Source of the DNA: an uncultured Bacteroides sp.
GTDB taxonomy: Bacteria; Bacteroidota; Bacteroidia; Bacteroidales; Bacteroidaceae
Length of the DNA stretch: 32,958 bases
Direction of reading: 5' to 3'
Assembly: GCA_900755095.1 (NCBI GenBank)
Contig: CAAEFE010000111.1
Span: 1-32,958, forward strand
Below, one piece after another: positions 10,121 to 19,600 of the stretch. Positions within the stretch are counted from its first letter, which is position 1. Each line of letters starts with the position of its first letter. Below the pieces are notes generated by a model. That model made no database searches, was not told the origin of the DNA, and saw nothing but the letters and a program-made list of their open reading frames with translations. The position numbers were made by a program, and so were the translations under genes.

Positions 10121-10155
10121 ATGGTGACACCATCCCAAACAGATGGCGTCACTAT
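10121..10155. repeat. Second hairpin sharing the arm motif of its neighbour
   Basis: A 14-bp stem (10121-10134 with 10142-10155, one mismatch, one G-T wobble) has a 7-nt loop. Its arm contains GCGTCACTAT (10146-10155), the same 10-mer as the first hairpin (10080-10089). It lacks a good U-tract. Confidence 0.65.
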
Positions 10156-10197
10156 ACCAACTCCCCTTTCAGGTAGTCTTCAAACAGCCTTTTACTT

Positions 10198-13100
10198 CTA
10201 TACGGCAACATCTTTCTCACTATCCTCATTTCCTTTCTTTTTGCTGAATCGCTCTTGCAATTTCTGCATGAATTCGTAGAAATTAGGAATATAAATGGTA
10301 GCCAATAAAGTATTCATAGCCATACCAAATACCACAGCGGCACCCAATGCTATACGACTTTGTGCACCTGCACCGGTGGCGAATAACAAGGGCATCACTC
10401 CTAGTACAAAAGCAAAAGAAGTCATCAGGATCGGACGCAAGCGGACATGCCCCGCTTCAAAGGCAGCTTCCCTAATTGAATTACCCTCGGCACGGAAATC
10501 ACGGGCAAATTCCACAATCAAAATTCCATTCTTTGCAGAAAGCGCAACCAACAGGATTATACCGATTTGCGTATAAATACTGACTGGAGTTCCCATAATC
10601 AGACAGCCAATCATGGCACCTAATAAGGCTACCGGCAATCCGATGACGGCTGCTACCGGGCTGGTCCAACTTTCATACTGTGCAGCAAGTACCAGGAAAG
10701 CAACAATTAACGCCATAATCAGAACAATGGTAGTAGTATTCCCTGCCTGGGTTTCCTGATAGGCAACGGAAGTCCATTCATACCCAAACTCATCTCCCAA
10801 CTGTTCCTTAAACAATGCTTCCACTTCTTGAATAGCCTGCCCGGTACTACTTCCCGGAGCAACATTACAAGTCAGAGAAGCAGTCGAGTACATATTATAG
10901 CGGTTAATCTGGTTCTGGCCTAACTGTTCCTCCACTTTGGTGAAAGAAGAAAAAGGCACCATCTCTCCTGTCGAATTCGGCACACTTAACTTCAAAACAT
11001 CATCAATCACGCGCTGTGCCTGATCGCGTGCCTCGATCTTCACCTGGTAAATACGGCCGAATTCAACAAAATCATTCACATAAGCCGCTCCCATATAATA
11101 GCCCAATGTAGAGAAAACATCGTTCAAGGCAATTCCCATGAACTGGACTTTGTCACGGTCGATATTCAAGAAATATTGAGGAACATTTGCTTGATACTGA
11201 CTGGATACAGATGCTAAAGCCGGTTTCGAATGATAAGAAGCAAGCAAGGCATTGATGGCCTGCTGCATTTCCGTCGGTCCCAGATTACGCCGGTCTTCCA
11301 ACTGAAGCTGCAAACCACCGGATGCACCTAACCCCGGAATAGCCGGAGGAACCATGGCGAACACTTCCGCAGCCTGAATAGTCATATACGCTTCACCATT
11401 AAAACGGTTAACTATGGCAGCAGCCGTATGCTCCTTCCCTTTCCTCTCACTCCAGTTTTTCAGTACCACAAAATAAGTTGCCGAGTTACTCTGTTCGCCA
11501 CCACCCATGATAGAAAAGCCGGAAATACCAATATAATTCTTTACTTCCGGATAAGAATCCAGAATACCGTTTATCTTTTCTCCCACTGCTTGCGTACGCT
11601 CAAGGCTGGCGGCAGGCGGAAGTTGAACAACAGCAATAAAATATCCGTCATCCTCGTCCGGGATAAAAGTTGACGGCCAATGCATAAAAAGCAATAGAGC
11701 AATAACAGTCAAAGCGCCATAAGAAGCGAGAGCCATTCCCGGACGTTGAAGCAACCATTTGACAATTTTGTCATATACCCCTTGTGTCTTGTCATAAGCC
11801 TTATTGAAACCTTTGTATATAAAGAAGTTAGAAGGTTTACTCTTTTCAAGAAACAGTGCGCAAAGCGCAGGAGTCAATGTCAACGAATTGAAACCGCTCA
11901 ATACGGTAGAAGCGGCAATAGTCAGCGCAAACTGCTTATACAGCTGACCTGAAATTCCACTAATCATCATTGTTGGAATAAACACGGCAAGCAATACGAG
12001 AACCACCCCGACAATCGGGCCCGTGATCTCTCCCATCGCTTTTGTCACGGCTTCACGAGGTGAGTACTGCCCAGTTTCCAATAATCTCGAAGCGTTCTCC
12101 ACCACCACTATCGCATCATCCACCACAATAGCAACTGCTAAAATCAGTCCGAACAATGTTAATGTGTTGATAGAGAAACCAAATGCCGCCATTACGGCAA
12201 ATGTACCGATCAACGATACCGGGATAGTAATACAAGGAATAATCACTGCCCGCCAATTCTGCAGGAACAAGAAAATAACGAGTATCACCAGCAAAGTTGT
12301 TTCAAAGAAAGTAACCATCACTTCATCAATGGAAGCATGGATAACATCAGTCGTATCCAAAGTGACATTATAGGCCACTCCTGACGGGAAACTTTCTGCA
12401 AGTTCTTCCATCTTAGCTTTCACTCCTTTTGAAACATCCAGCGAATTGGAACCCGGTTGCTGGTAAATAGCAATAGCAGCCGTAGGTTTTCCATTCAATC
12501 GCGACACTACACTGTATGAAGCAGACCCCAAATCAATGCGTGCAATATCTTTCAGACGAAGCATCGCCCCGTCCTGCTCACGGCGGATAATAATATTCCC
12601 GAACTGTTCCGGAGATTTCAATCGTCCCTGAACATTCAACGTATACTGAAAAGCATTATTATTATCCTGTCCGATAGGCTGACCGATATATCCGGCAGAT
12701 ACTTCCACATTCTGCGACTGGATGGATTGATAGACTTGCTGCGGTGAAATATTCCGTATACGCATAGCCTCCGGATCGAGCCAGATGCGCATCGAATAAT
12801 CCCCTGCTCCCATCACATTCACAGCACCCACTCCGGGCACACGTGTCAACTGGTCCACTAAATTCAATTTGGCATAATTAGTCAGATACAGGCTGTTGTA
12901 CACAGAGTCCTGCGAAGTCATTGTCAAAAACATCACAATGTTTGAAGATTGTTTCTGCACAGTGACCCCTTGCACCACCACCGGTTCCGGCAGCGATGAT
13001 TGTGCGATACTTACCCTGTTTTGTACCTGCACAGTTGCCATATCGATGTCCGTACCAACAGCGAATGTAATAGTCAGAGAATATGCTCCCGAAGATGAAG

Positions 13101-13347
13101 AATTGGAAGACATATAAAGCATGCCGTCTACACCATTCACCTGCTGTTCGATAGGAATACCCACTGTTTGAGCAACAGTTTCAGCATTTGCCCCGGGATA
13201 AACCGCAGAGACCTGCACCGTTGGCGGTGTGATCTCCGGAAATTGCGCCACAGGCAATATATTGAGTGTGACCAGACCGGCTACTACAATAAGCAGGGCA
13301 AGGACAGTAGCAAATATCGGTCGGTTGATAAAAAACTTAGAAAACAT
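10198..13347 (-). CDS. RND efflux pump, inner-membrane transporter (HAE1/AcrB type)
   Basis: This is a proton-driven trimeric pump that exports drugs or other amphipathic compounds through its partner adaptor and outer-membrane channel. The 1049-residue form has the expected twelve membrane segments, with TM1 at the [13 protein letters not shown] end. Two large periplasmic loops follow TM1 and TM7. The proton-relay aspartates D410 and D411 sit in [12 protein letters not shown] start at 13347 because [12 protein letters not shown] is the family's classical N-terminus; an in-frame Met at 13377 adds ten unlikely residues. It is third in its operon after the outer-membrane factor and adaptor. Unusually, 140 bp separate it from the adaptor. 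Confidence 0.96.
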   Translation of the reverse strand: MFSKFFINRPIFATVLALLIVVAGLVTLNILPVAQFPEITPPTVQVSAVYPGANAETVAQTVGIPIEQQVNGVDGMLYMSSNSSSSGAYSLTITFAVGTDIDMATVQVQNRVSIAQSSLPEPVVVQGVTVQKQSSNIVMFLTMTSQDSVYNSLYLTNYAKLNLVDQLTRVPGVGAVNVMGAGDYSMRIWLDPEAMRIRNISPQQVYQSIQSQNVEVSAGYIGQPIGQDNNNAFQYTLNVQGRLKSPEQFGNIIIRREQDGAMLRLKDIARIDLGSASYSVVSRLNGKPTAAIAIYQQPGSNSLDVSKGVKAKMEELAESFPSGVAYNVTLDTTDVIHASIDEVMVTFFETTLLVILVIFLFLQNWRAVIIPCITIPVSLIGTFAVMAAFGFSINTLTLFGLILAVAIVVDDAIVVVENASRLLETGQYSPREAVTKAMGEITGPIVGVVLVLLAVFIPTMMISGISGQLYKQFALTIAASTVLSGFNSLTLTPALCALFLEKSKPSNFFIYKGFNKAYDKTQGVYDKIVKWLLQRPGMALASYGALTVIALLLFMHWPSTFIPDEDDGYFIAVVQLPPAASLERTQAVGEKINGILDSYPEVKNYIGISGFSIMGGGEQSNSATYFVVLKNWSERKGKEHTAAAIVNRFNGEAYMTIQAAEVFAMVPPAIPGLGASGGLQLQLEDRRNLGPTEMQQAINALLASYHSKPALASVSSQYQANVPQYFLNIDRDKVQFMGIALNDVFSTLGYYMGAAYVNDFVEFGRIYQVKIEARDQAQRVIDDVLKLSVPNSTGEMVPFSSFTKVEEQLGQNQINRYNMYSTASLTCNVAPGSSTGQAIQEVEALFKEQLGDEFGYEWTSVAYQETQAGNTTTIVLIMALIVAFLVLAAQYESWTSPVAAVIGLPVALLGAMIGCLIMGTPVSIYTQIGIILLVALSAKNGILIVEFARDFRAEGNSIREAAFEAGHVRLRPILMTSFAFVLGVMPLLFATGAGAQSRIALGAAVVFGMAMNTLLATIYIPNFYEFMQKLQERFSKKKGNEDSEKDVAV

Positions 13348-13487
13348 AATGTATAGGTTTAAAAGCAGTCTCTCCACAACCTTCTCCCAAGGAGAGGGAG
13401 CAGAAAGTTACTTTTGTTAATTAATCGGTTTTAAGTACATCACCTTTATTGATTTCGTTTGTTAATCAATCAGTTATCCAAAAGACC
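13348..13487 (-). other. Long spacer inside the RND operon with a direct repeat
   Basis: Two 18-bp direct repeats, 13413-13430 and 13458-13475, match at 16 of 18 positions and are 45 bp apart. A weak 6-bp inverted pair lies at 13370-13375 and 13391-13396. I see no TAnnTTTG box for the pump gene. Confidence 0.5.
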
Positions 13488-14621
13488 TTATTTCCCTCTT
13501 TTGGGAAGGGAATCAGGAAGCGGCTTTACTTTCATTCCGTCTCTGACTTTCATCAAAGCCTCTGTGACATACTGTTCCTGCGGGGAAAGTCCACCCAATA
13601 CCTGCCGTAAAGTGCCGTCGACCAACTGCCCTATTTCAATATGCCGGTAATGAACTATATTCGAATCATTTACAATATATAAGTATTTGCCTAACTGGTC
13701 GGTTCCGATAGAGCCCTCTTTCACCAACATGGCATTTTTAGCTTCTCCATAAGGTAAAGTTATGCTTACATATAATCCGCTCTTCAATATCCCTTTCGGG
13801 TTATCAAAATTGGCACGAACCATCAGTGTTCCTGTATTCACATCTACATTTGGTGAAAGATAATCGAGCGTAGCCGGATAACTTTCAGTTCCCCCCTTTC
13901 CCAGTTGAACCATTATTTTTTTAGGAAGATCAGTCGGTAACTGCTGGGTATCCATCGTCATTGCCAACCATTGATTATCAGCAACATTAAAGTAAGCATA
14001 CATCTGATTATCTTTATAAATAGTAGCCAATGTGACTGGTTGCAACGAACCGCCTACATAACTTCCTATATCTACAGTCGCCTTACTGATGGTGCCGTCA
14101 AACGGTGCACGGACATAACAATATCCCAAGTTTGTACGGGCGGTGCTCAAAGCTGCTTCCGCGTTGCTGACAGCTGCAACACCCTCTTTCACAGAAGATT
14201 CAGCCTGAAGTACCTGTATCTGACTGACCGCATCACTCTTTACAGCCTCTTTCATACGGCTATAATTATTACGAGCATATTCCAATTGCGCTTGGGCAGT
14301 TTTCAGTTCTGCTTCTGCTTGCTCCACCTGATCTTTATATAAGGTTGGTTCAATGACAAACAACAGTTGCCCCTGTTTCACCCGTCCACCTGCGACATAA
14401 GAGGTAGACTGCAAGGTTCCGTTCACCCTGGCTACAAGATTCACCGTCTTTTCTGTTGTCAGATAACCCGGATAATCTTTCGTCAAAGTAATATCCTCCA
14501 CTATGGGTTTGGTCACACTAATTTCCGGAGTTGGCATACCTCCCATCGCTCCTGTACTTTTCTTCTCCTTGCAACCCGTCAATATAGGCAGTGCAAGAAA
14601 GATATACATCAGTTTTTTCAT
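13488..14621 (-). CDS. RND efflux periplasmic adaptor, lipoprotein
   Basis: This is the membrane-fusion subunit that links the inner-membrane pump to the outer-membrane channel. The 377 residues begin with a lipoprotein signal whose lipobox ends at C16 (ILTGC), so it should be lipid-anchored. A first lipoyl/biotinyl half-motif comes at about 65-85 (VARVNGTLQSTSYVAGGRVKQG). Next is an alpha-hairpin rich in Ala, Glu and Gln (about 95-165), and then the second lipoyl half (VRAPFDGTISKATVDIGSYV). Beta-barrel and membrane-proximal domains follow. It lies 34 bp after the outer-membrane factor. Confidence 0.95.
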   Translation of the reverse strand: MKKLMYIFLALPILTGCKEKKSTGAMGGMPTPEISVTKPIVEDITLTKDYPGYLTTEKTVNLVARVNGTLQSTSYVAGGRVKQGQLLFVIEPTLYKDQVEQAEAELKTAQAQLEYARNNYSRMKEAVKSDAVSQIQVLQAESSVKEGVAAVSNAEAALSTARTNLGYCYVRAPFDGTISKATVDIGSYVGGSLQPVTLATIYKDNQMYAYFNVADNQWLAMTMDTQQLPTDLPKKIMVQLGKGGTESYPATLDYLSPNVDVNTGTLMVRANFDNPKGILKSGLYVSITLPYGEAKNAMLVKEGSIGTDQLGKYLYIVNDSNIVHYRHIEIGQLVDGTLRQVLGGLSPQEQYVTEALMKVRDGMKVKPLPDSLPKRGK

Positions 14622-14654
14622 ATCTGTTAGGTTATATATTTTATAGATTGATTT

Positions 14655-16052
14655 TTATTCTCTCCAACCACCCCCTAAAGCCTTGTAGAGGGCTATCAGT
14701 TGCAAAAGCGAACTACCTTGTGCCTGTACCAGCTGATTCTCATAAGATAACAGAGAACGTTGTGCATCAAGTACGTTTTGGAAAGGCGAAAGTCCCTGTT
14801 TATAAAGTTCCAGTGAAAGTTTCAATGTCTCAATTCCTTGATTGCGTACTTCCCGCAGGGCTACAATCTGTTTGATTGAATTCCGGTAGGAATTCATAGC
14901 ATTGTCCGTTTCCTGTACGGCAGTTAAAACCGTCTGATTAAACTGGTTGATCGCTTCATCCAGTTGTGCTTTTGCCAGCCGGGTTGCATTCACCAGCTGT
15001 CCTCCATTGAAAATAGTCCAGTTCAATGACGGAGCAATTTCATAAGTCATACTTTTACTTTTGGTGAGATCCTTCAGGTCACGGGCGGCATATCCAAATG
15101 AACCTTTCAAGAAAACTTTCGGCAACCAATCCGCTTTCGAAGCTCCAAGCAATGCTGCCTGCGCATTTACGCTCAATTCCGCACTTCGTACATCAGGCCG
15201 TCGCAGTAATAAATCGACAGGCATTCCCACTCCGATAGGTTCCATATAATCGGGCAATGTACCACTAGATTCAAGAACAGGACGAATGTCCTGGGGATAC
15301 ATTCCCAATAAGACAGCCAATGTTGTGATATACTGATTGATACCCGCTTCCAACTGGGGAATGGAGGCTTTTGTGCTATATAATACAGACTTGGCCTGTG
15401 CCACATCGAGTTTAGCAACCAGCCCGGTGTTATAGCGTACTTCCGTGATTTTCAGGACTTCTTCCTGCGAAGCACTGTTTTTCTTCACCACTTCAAGCTC
15501 TTGTTGCAACTCCCTTAGATTGATATAAGCCGAGGCTACTTCTGCAGCTAATGAGACCATGACTCCAGTGTATTCTTCCTTGCTGGCGGCAAAATTCTCT
15601 TTCTGCGCTTTTACCCGTTTCCGGATACTGCCGAAAATATCAAGCTCCCAGCTCATGCTTAGCGAAGCATCATAATAATGATCGGTTGTTTGGGGCAGTG
15701 AACTTGTATTTCCACTGGTTTCCTGACGGGTCCATCCTGCATTCAATCCGATGGAAGGAAAAAAGTTACTGCGTTCTATCCAAAGATTGGCACGAGCGGC
15801 AGCTATACGGTTGATTGCCATGGCAACGGAGTAATTACGATCTACTGCCAGAGCTATCAAAGAGTCCAGTTTGGTGTCTTGGAATGACTTCCACCAATGG
15901 TCATCTACCGGAAGTATCTGTTGAAACACTTCCCCGCTCTCTTCCCAATCTTGAGGAAGCGGAGCTTTCAAATAACGGTTTGCGGTCTGTCCAACCGCGG
16001 TCACAGTTGAAAGAAACATAAGGAGCGATGTGCCCCACACTCGTATATTCAT
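14655..16052 (-). CDS. RND efflux outer-membrane factor (NodT/OprM type)
   Basis: A TolC-like trimeric channel that completes the tripartite pump. The 465 residues carry two tandem outer-membrane-efflux repeats (about 60-250 and 270-460) with long coiled-coil helices, and motifs such as LLRRPDVRSAE that are typical of NodT-like proteins. A cleavable signal peptide occupies about residues 1-22, ending near AVGQ. There is no lipobox cysteine, unlike many OprM members. It is the first gene of the unit. No TetR, MarR or AraC regulator lies beside the operon, so control must be from elsewhere. Confidence 0.94.
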   Translation of the reverse strand: MNIRVWGTSLLMFLSTVTAVGQTANRYLKAPLPQDWEESGEVFQQILPVDDHWWKSFQDTKLDSLIALAVDRNYSVAMAINRIAAARANLWIERSNFFPSIGLNAGWTRQETSGNTSSLPQTTDHYYDASLSMSWELDIFGSIRKRVKAQKENFAASKEEYTGVMVSLAAEVASAYINLRELQQELEVVKKNSASQEEVLKITEVRYNTGLVAKLDVAQAKSVLYSTKASIPQLEAGINQYITTLAVLLGMYPQDIRPVLESSGTLPDYMEPIGVGMPVDLLLRRPDVRSAELSVNAQAALLGASKADWLPKVFLKGSFGYAARDLKDLTKSKSMTYEIAPSLNWTIFNGGQLVNATRLAKAQLDEAINQFNQTVLTAVQETDNAMNSYRNSIKQIVALREVRNQGIETLKLSLELYKQGLSPFQNVLDAQRSLLSYENQLVQAQGSSLLQLIALYKALGGGWRE

Positions 16053-16138
16053 ATCAGTTCAGGTTTTTATGAAATGAAAAGATAACAACTAAAGGGTAAG
16101 TTTGTTTATCGATTCCTTTTATACGAGCACTTGTTAAA

Positions 16139-16169
16139 ACAAAAAAAGCCCAGCATTGCTGCAGGGCTT
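16139..16169 (-). terminator. Terminator of the nif3-zinc-ribbon unit
   Basis: On the minus strand a G+C-rich hairpin (16169-16164 with 16151-16146 as outer arms) is followed by seven T. It lies 44 bp beyond the zinc-ribbon gene and before the RND operon promoter region. Confidence 0.85.
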
Positions 16170-16212
16170 ATTATATATCAAAAAAGTAACTTTACTTACT
16201 TCACTGCTCTTC

Positions 16213-17043
16213 TTATTCAGCAGTTTTTCTTCTGATAGCTCTTTTGGTAGTAGCTACCGGAGCTTCTTCCACCTTGTGTTCGATTTGTACGCCAGCCAAT
16301 TCCGGGTCAATCATAATACGTCCGCAATATTCACAAACGATTACTTTCTTACGAGAACGGATATCCAGTTGTCTCTGGGGCGGAATCTTGTTAAAGCAAC
16401 CACCACAAGCGTCACGCTGTACGTATACAATACCCAATCCGTTGCGAGAGTTCTTACGGATACGTTTGAAAGACTGCAACAGACGCGGTTCGATCTTAGT
16501 TTCCAAATCTTTAGCTTTGTCTCTCAATTTCTCTTCTTCCTGTTTGGTTTCAGAGATAATTTCGTCCAGTTCGCTCTTCTTCTGCTCAAGGTCTTTCAGT
16601 CTTTCGTTAAGAATCTGATCGTTCTTCGTTACTTCAGCCTCTTTTTCTTCTTTATCAGCAGAATATTCCTTAATTCTCTTTTCGCAAAGTTCGATTTCCA
16701 ATGTCTGGAATTCGATTTCTTTCGTCAAGAAATCATATTCACGGTTATTGCGAACATTGTCTTGTTGTGACTTATATTTTTCTACTGAAGCCTTTGCTGT
16801 TTCAATTTCTACTCTCTTGCCGGCAATAGCAGATTTCAGTTCATCCACTTCAGCTTTGATCTTGTCGATACGGGTACTCAAACCAGCAATTTCATCTTCA
16901 AGGTCTTGCACTTCCAACGGAAGTTCACCTCTCAATGTCTTGATTTCATCAATCTTAGACAACATCGTTTGCAGTTGGAACAGTGTCTTCAGTTTCTGTT
17001 CTACCGTCAACTCATTCGGATCTTTTTTTGCTTCTCTAGCCAT
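16213..17043 (-). CDS. Coiled-coil protein with C4 zinc ribbon
   Basis: The 276 residues are a long alpha-helical antiparallel coiled coil (about 15-190, heptad-rich in Glu, Lys and Leu). A C-terminal C4 zinc ribbon follows, with C213, C216, C237 and C240 (CGGC and CEYC). This is the CdsZ/DUF164 architecture, which in other bacteria is thought to bind nucleic acid. The conserved segment at about 196-212 (RKNSRNGLGIVYVQRD) just precedes the ribbon. It starts 5 bp after the nif3-like gene ends and is surely co-transcribed. The tail (about 255-276) is basic and Ala-rich. Biochemical role unknown. Confidence 0.9.
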   Translation of the reverse strand: MAREAKKDPNELTVEQKLKTLFQLQTMLSKIDEIKTLRGELPLEVQDLEDEIAGLSTRIDKIKAEVDELKSAIAGKRVEIETAKASVEKYKSQQDNVRNNREYDFLTKEIEFQTLEIELCEKRIKEYSADKEEKEAEVTKNDQILNERLKDLEQKKSELDEIISETKQEEEKLRDKAKDLETKIEPRLLQSFKRIRKNSRNGLGIVYVQRDACGGCFNKIPPQRQLDIRSRKKVIVCEYCGRIMIDPELAGVQIEHKVEEAPVATTKRAIRRKTAE

Positions 17044-17048
17044 TTTAC

Positions 17049-18143
17049 TTATAAATATTTTATGGGATTCGTATTTATTTTACTCAATTGGAGTGCAAAA
17101 TTAGGAAATAAATCCCGGATTATGGAATAAAAAATTTCTTTTGTATATTGTTCGCTTTCGTAATGACCAATCTCTGCCATCAGAATATCACCCTCATGGC
17201 CGAAATAATCATGATATTTGATTTCTCCCGTAATAAAGACATCCGCCCCCATCCGAATTGCCTGTGGAAGCAGGAAAGCTCCGGCACCACCACATAAGGC
17301 AACCTTCTGTATTTCTCTCCCCGTCAGTTTGTTATGACGTACACAACCCACTTCGAAGATTTTCTTGATGCGTTTCAGAAACTCGAGTTCCGTTTCCGAT
17401 TCATCCAATTCACCTACAATTCCCGAACCTGCCTGCAACCAGTCATTCTGCAACGGATACAAGTCGAATGCCGGTTCCTCATAAGGATGTACAGACAATA
17501 AAGCCTTTATAACTTCTGCTTTCTTATATACAGGAAGAATGGTTTCAATCCTTACTTCATTTTCATGATGCAGTTCACCGATTGTTCCACAGAAAGGATG
17601 CGTTCCCTCTTTTGCCCGGAAAGTTCCCTCTCCTTTCAGATTGTAACTGCATGAATCATAGTTACCTATATTTCCGCATCCGGCTGCAAACAATGCTTCA
17701 CGCACACTATCGGCTTGTGCATCCGGCACGAAAGTCACCAGCTTAATCAGACTGTTCTCTTTCGGTTCGAGCACTTTCAGATTCTTCAACCCTATTTTCT
17801 CTGCTATCTTATAATTGACTCCACCTTGTGCATTATCAAGATTAGTATGTGCTGAATAGATCACAATATCATTCTTTATTGCTTTCAGTATGCAGCGTTC
17901 CACGTAATCTTTGCCCGTGATAGATTTATAGCCCTTGAAAATGAGCGGATGGTGCGATATAACGAGATTGTACCCCAGCGCGATAGCTTCATCCAACACA
18001 GCTTCGGTAACGTCAAGACACAACAAAGCCCCTGTTGCTTCCGCTTCTGTCAATCCGATTTGCAGGCCGGCATTATCAAATCCGTCTTGCAATGGCAGAG
18101 GCGCGAATCGTTCAAGGGCGCTTACTATTTCCTTAATTTTCAT
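17049..18143 (-). CDS. Nif3-like dinuclear metal-centre protein, long form
   Basis: The 364 residues belong to the Nif3/YqfO family of hexameric proteins with a di-metal site. Metal ligands are visible as H64 and H65 in ISHHPLIF, and in the C-terminal GHYESEQ motif. Compared with the roughly 250-residue E. coli YbgI, this form carries about 110 extra residues in the middle (about 125-235), the PII/CutA-like insert of Bacteroidetes and Firmicutes. The biological function is unsettled. I chose the MKIKEI start at 18143. The upstream Met at 18167 lies inside the -7 box. The gene is followed 5 bp later by the zinc-ribbon protein. Confidence 0.92.
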   Translation of the reverse strand: MKIKEIVSALERFAPLPLQDGFDNAGLQIGLTEAEATGALLCLDVTEAVLDEAIALGYNLVISHHPLIFKGYKSITGKDYVERCILKAIKNDIVIYSAHTNLDNAQGGVNYKIAEKIGLKNLKVLEPKENSLIKLVTFVPDAQADSVREALFAAGCGNIGNYDSCSYNLKGEGTFRAKEGTHPFCGTIGELHHENEVRIETILPVYKKAEVIKALLSVHPYEEPAFDLYPLQNDWLQAGSGIVGELDESETELEFLKRIKKIFEVGCVRHNKLTGREIQKVALCGGAGAFLLPQAIRMGADVFITGEIKYHDYFGHEGDILMAEIGHYESEQYTKEIFYSIIRDLFPNFALQLSKINTNPIKYL

Positions 18144-18164
18144 TATTGGTAGAAAATTTGGTTG

Positions 18165-18172
18165 CAAAGATA
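18165..18172 (-). promoter_or_regulatory. -7 box for nif3-zinc-ribbon unit
   Basis: TATCTTTG on the minus strand matches TAnnTTTG 22 bp before the chosen Nif3 start. It argues against the Met at 18167. Confidence 0.6.
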
Positions 18173-18421
18173 ATAAATAAAATAGGAATTAACATACTAA
18201 GTGATCGTTTTTTAGAGAATTTATCGTTATCCATTTTTTGAGATCCCCATAAAAGATATAAAATACCACCCAGAAACTATCAAAAAGGACCTAAAAACTA
18301 TCTGTTGATAGAAATTCCCCTAAATTACGTCTGATTCTCCCCTACCAAGGTCGACAAAATATCTTAAACTTGCATCATCAAAATTTTTACAACGAATACT
18401 CACATTTAAAAAACAACACAT

Positions 18422-18925
18422 ATGAAAAGTTTAAGCTTCAGAAAAGATTTGGTAGGAGTTCAGGAAGAATTACTACGTTTCGCATACAAACTGACAACAG
18501 ACCGCGAAGAAGCAAACGATTTGCTGCAGGAAACCTCATTGAAAGCATTAGATAATGAAGATAAATATACACCCGATACAAATTTCAAAGGATGGATGTA
18601 CACCATCATGCGCAATATCTTTATCAATAATTATCGTAAGGTAGTTCGCGACCAGACATTTGTCGACAAGACCGATAATCTCTATCATCTTAATTTGCCG
18701 CAAGATGCAGGGTTTGAAAGTACTGAAAGGACATACGACCTAAAAGAGATGCACCGTGTAGTCAATGCTCTTCCGAAAGAATACAGGGTTCCGTTCGCTA
18801 TGCACGTTTCCGGATTCAAATACCGCGAAATAGCAGAAAAACTGAATCTTCCGTTGGGTACCGTAAAAAGTCGGATCTTCTTTACCCGTCAGAAATTACA
18901 AGAAGAACTGAAAGACTTCCGCTAA
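18422..18925 (+). CDS. ECF-type RNA polymerase sigma factor
   Basis: The 167 residues show region 2 (about 12-80, with DLLQETSLKAL and the NFKGWMYTIMRNIFIN motif) and region 4 (about 110-160, with the HTH core YREIAEKLNLPLGTVKSRIFFTR). It directs polymerase to alternative promoters. No anti-sigma gene, FecR or TonB receptor is adjacent, so it is not a typical polysaccharide-utilisation or iron-siderophore pair. Its control is not visible here. The start has an A-rich leader (about 18402-18420), and upstream of it I see no TAnnTTTG box. Confidence 0.94.
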   Translation: MKSLSFRKDLVGVQEELLRFAYKLTTDREEANDLLQETSLKALDNEDKYTPDTNFKGWMYTIMRNIFINNYRKVVRDQTFVDKTDNLYHLNLPQDAGFESTERTYDLKEMHRVVNALPKEYRVPFAMHVSGFKYREIAEKLNLPLGTVKSRIFFTRQKLQEELKDFR

Positions 18926-18989
18926 ACCATAACTATATCCATATAAATTTTAGATTAAACAGTTAATTTCATTTTTCAGTTTTATCAAT

Positions 18990-19038
18990 AGGCAAAAGGC
19001 AAAAAGAGTTTATATTCTTTTTGCCTTTTGCCTGTTTT
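18990..19038 (+). terminator. Terminator after the sigma factor gene
   Basis: A perfect 18-bp stem (18990-19007 with 19016-19033) with an 8-nt loop is followed by GTTTTC. It also separates the sigma factor from the lipoprotein gene. A 9-bp direct repeat, TCGGATAAA twice, follows at about 19040-19060. Confidence 0.8.
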
Positions 19039-19148
19039 CATCGGATAAATTCGGATAAAAACCGGTTCCGGAATAAAAACTAATTATAAATTTTCGCCTA
19101 AAGCTTCCGTTATTTATTGAAATTCTGTACTTTTACTTCATCTAAATA

Positions 19149-19571
19149 ATGAATACGATGAAAACAAATTTGACTTTACTGTTCCTGTTAGTTATGATGA
19201 TTTCTTGCCAGCCCAAGAAAAGTGATAGTATCGAAATGTCCGTAGCCGAGGCTGCAAAGATTGACAATATCGAAGATTGTGCGGCAGATACGGTCAAAGC
19301 TACCGCTATCTTCTGGATTGATAAAGTAGAAACCAAACACTGCAAAGAGTACGGTTTTCGCACAATCAAAGCTAAGGTGCTCATTCGCGAAGACGGGAAG
19401 GTTGATTTGCTGTCATTCGTCAAGAAACAATCGCCTGATGTAGAGAAGTATATACGCCATCACCTCTCTAAATTTCAAGTAACGGAAAAGATGTTTGAAG
19501 GCGGTTATGTGCAACCCGAAGAACAATTCGTGCAGCTTCGCTGCTTATGGGGAATGTTGAAAGGCAAATAA
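19149..19571 (+). CDS. Small lipoprotein of unknown function (DUF4891-like)
   Basis: The 140 residues begin with a type II signal, with the lipobox ending in ISC (Cys at about residue 20), so the mature protein should be an outer or inner membrane lipoprotein. The remaining 120 residues show a small alpha/beta pattern with Cys at about 38, 61 and 133. I believe it resembles DUF4891 of Bacteroides, from memory of its size and lipobox rather than from a search. The start could be the second Met at 19158. It is convergent with the gene at 19591. Role unknown. Confidence 0.8.
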   Translation: MNTMKTNLTLLFLLVMMISCQPKKSDSIEMSVAEAAKIDNIEDCAADTVKATAIFWIDKVETKHCKEYGFRTIKAKVLIREDGKVDLLSFVKKQSPDVEKYIRHHLSKFQVTEKMFEGGYVQPEEQFVQLRCLWGMLKGK

Positions 19572-19578
19572 TAAACAC

Positions 19579-19600
19579 GCTAATAACCGGTTAGCTTTTG
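19579..19600 (+). terminator. Weak terminator between convergent genes
   Basis: A short 5-bp stem (19579-19583 with 19591-19595) contains the palindrome TAACCGGTTA and is followed by TTTTGCTTTT. It overlaps the stop codon of the minus-strand gene. The stem is short. Confidence 0.35.

Noticed and set aside
16156..16770. A 204-residue Phe/Ser/Leu-rich plus-strand frame
   Set aside because: It is the reverse shadow of the Lys/Glu-rich coiled-coil zinc-ribbon gene.
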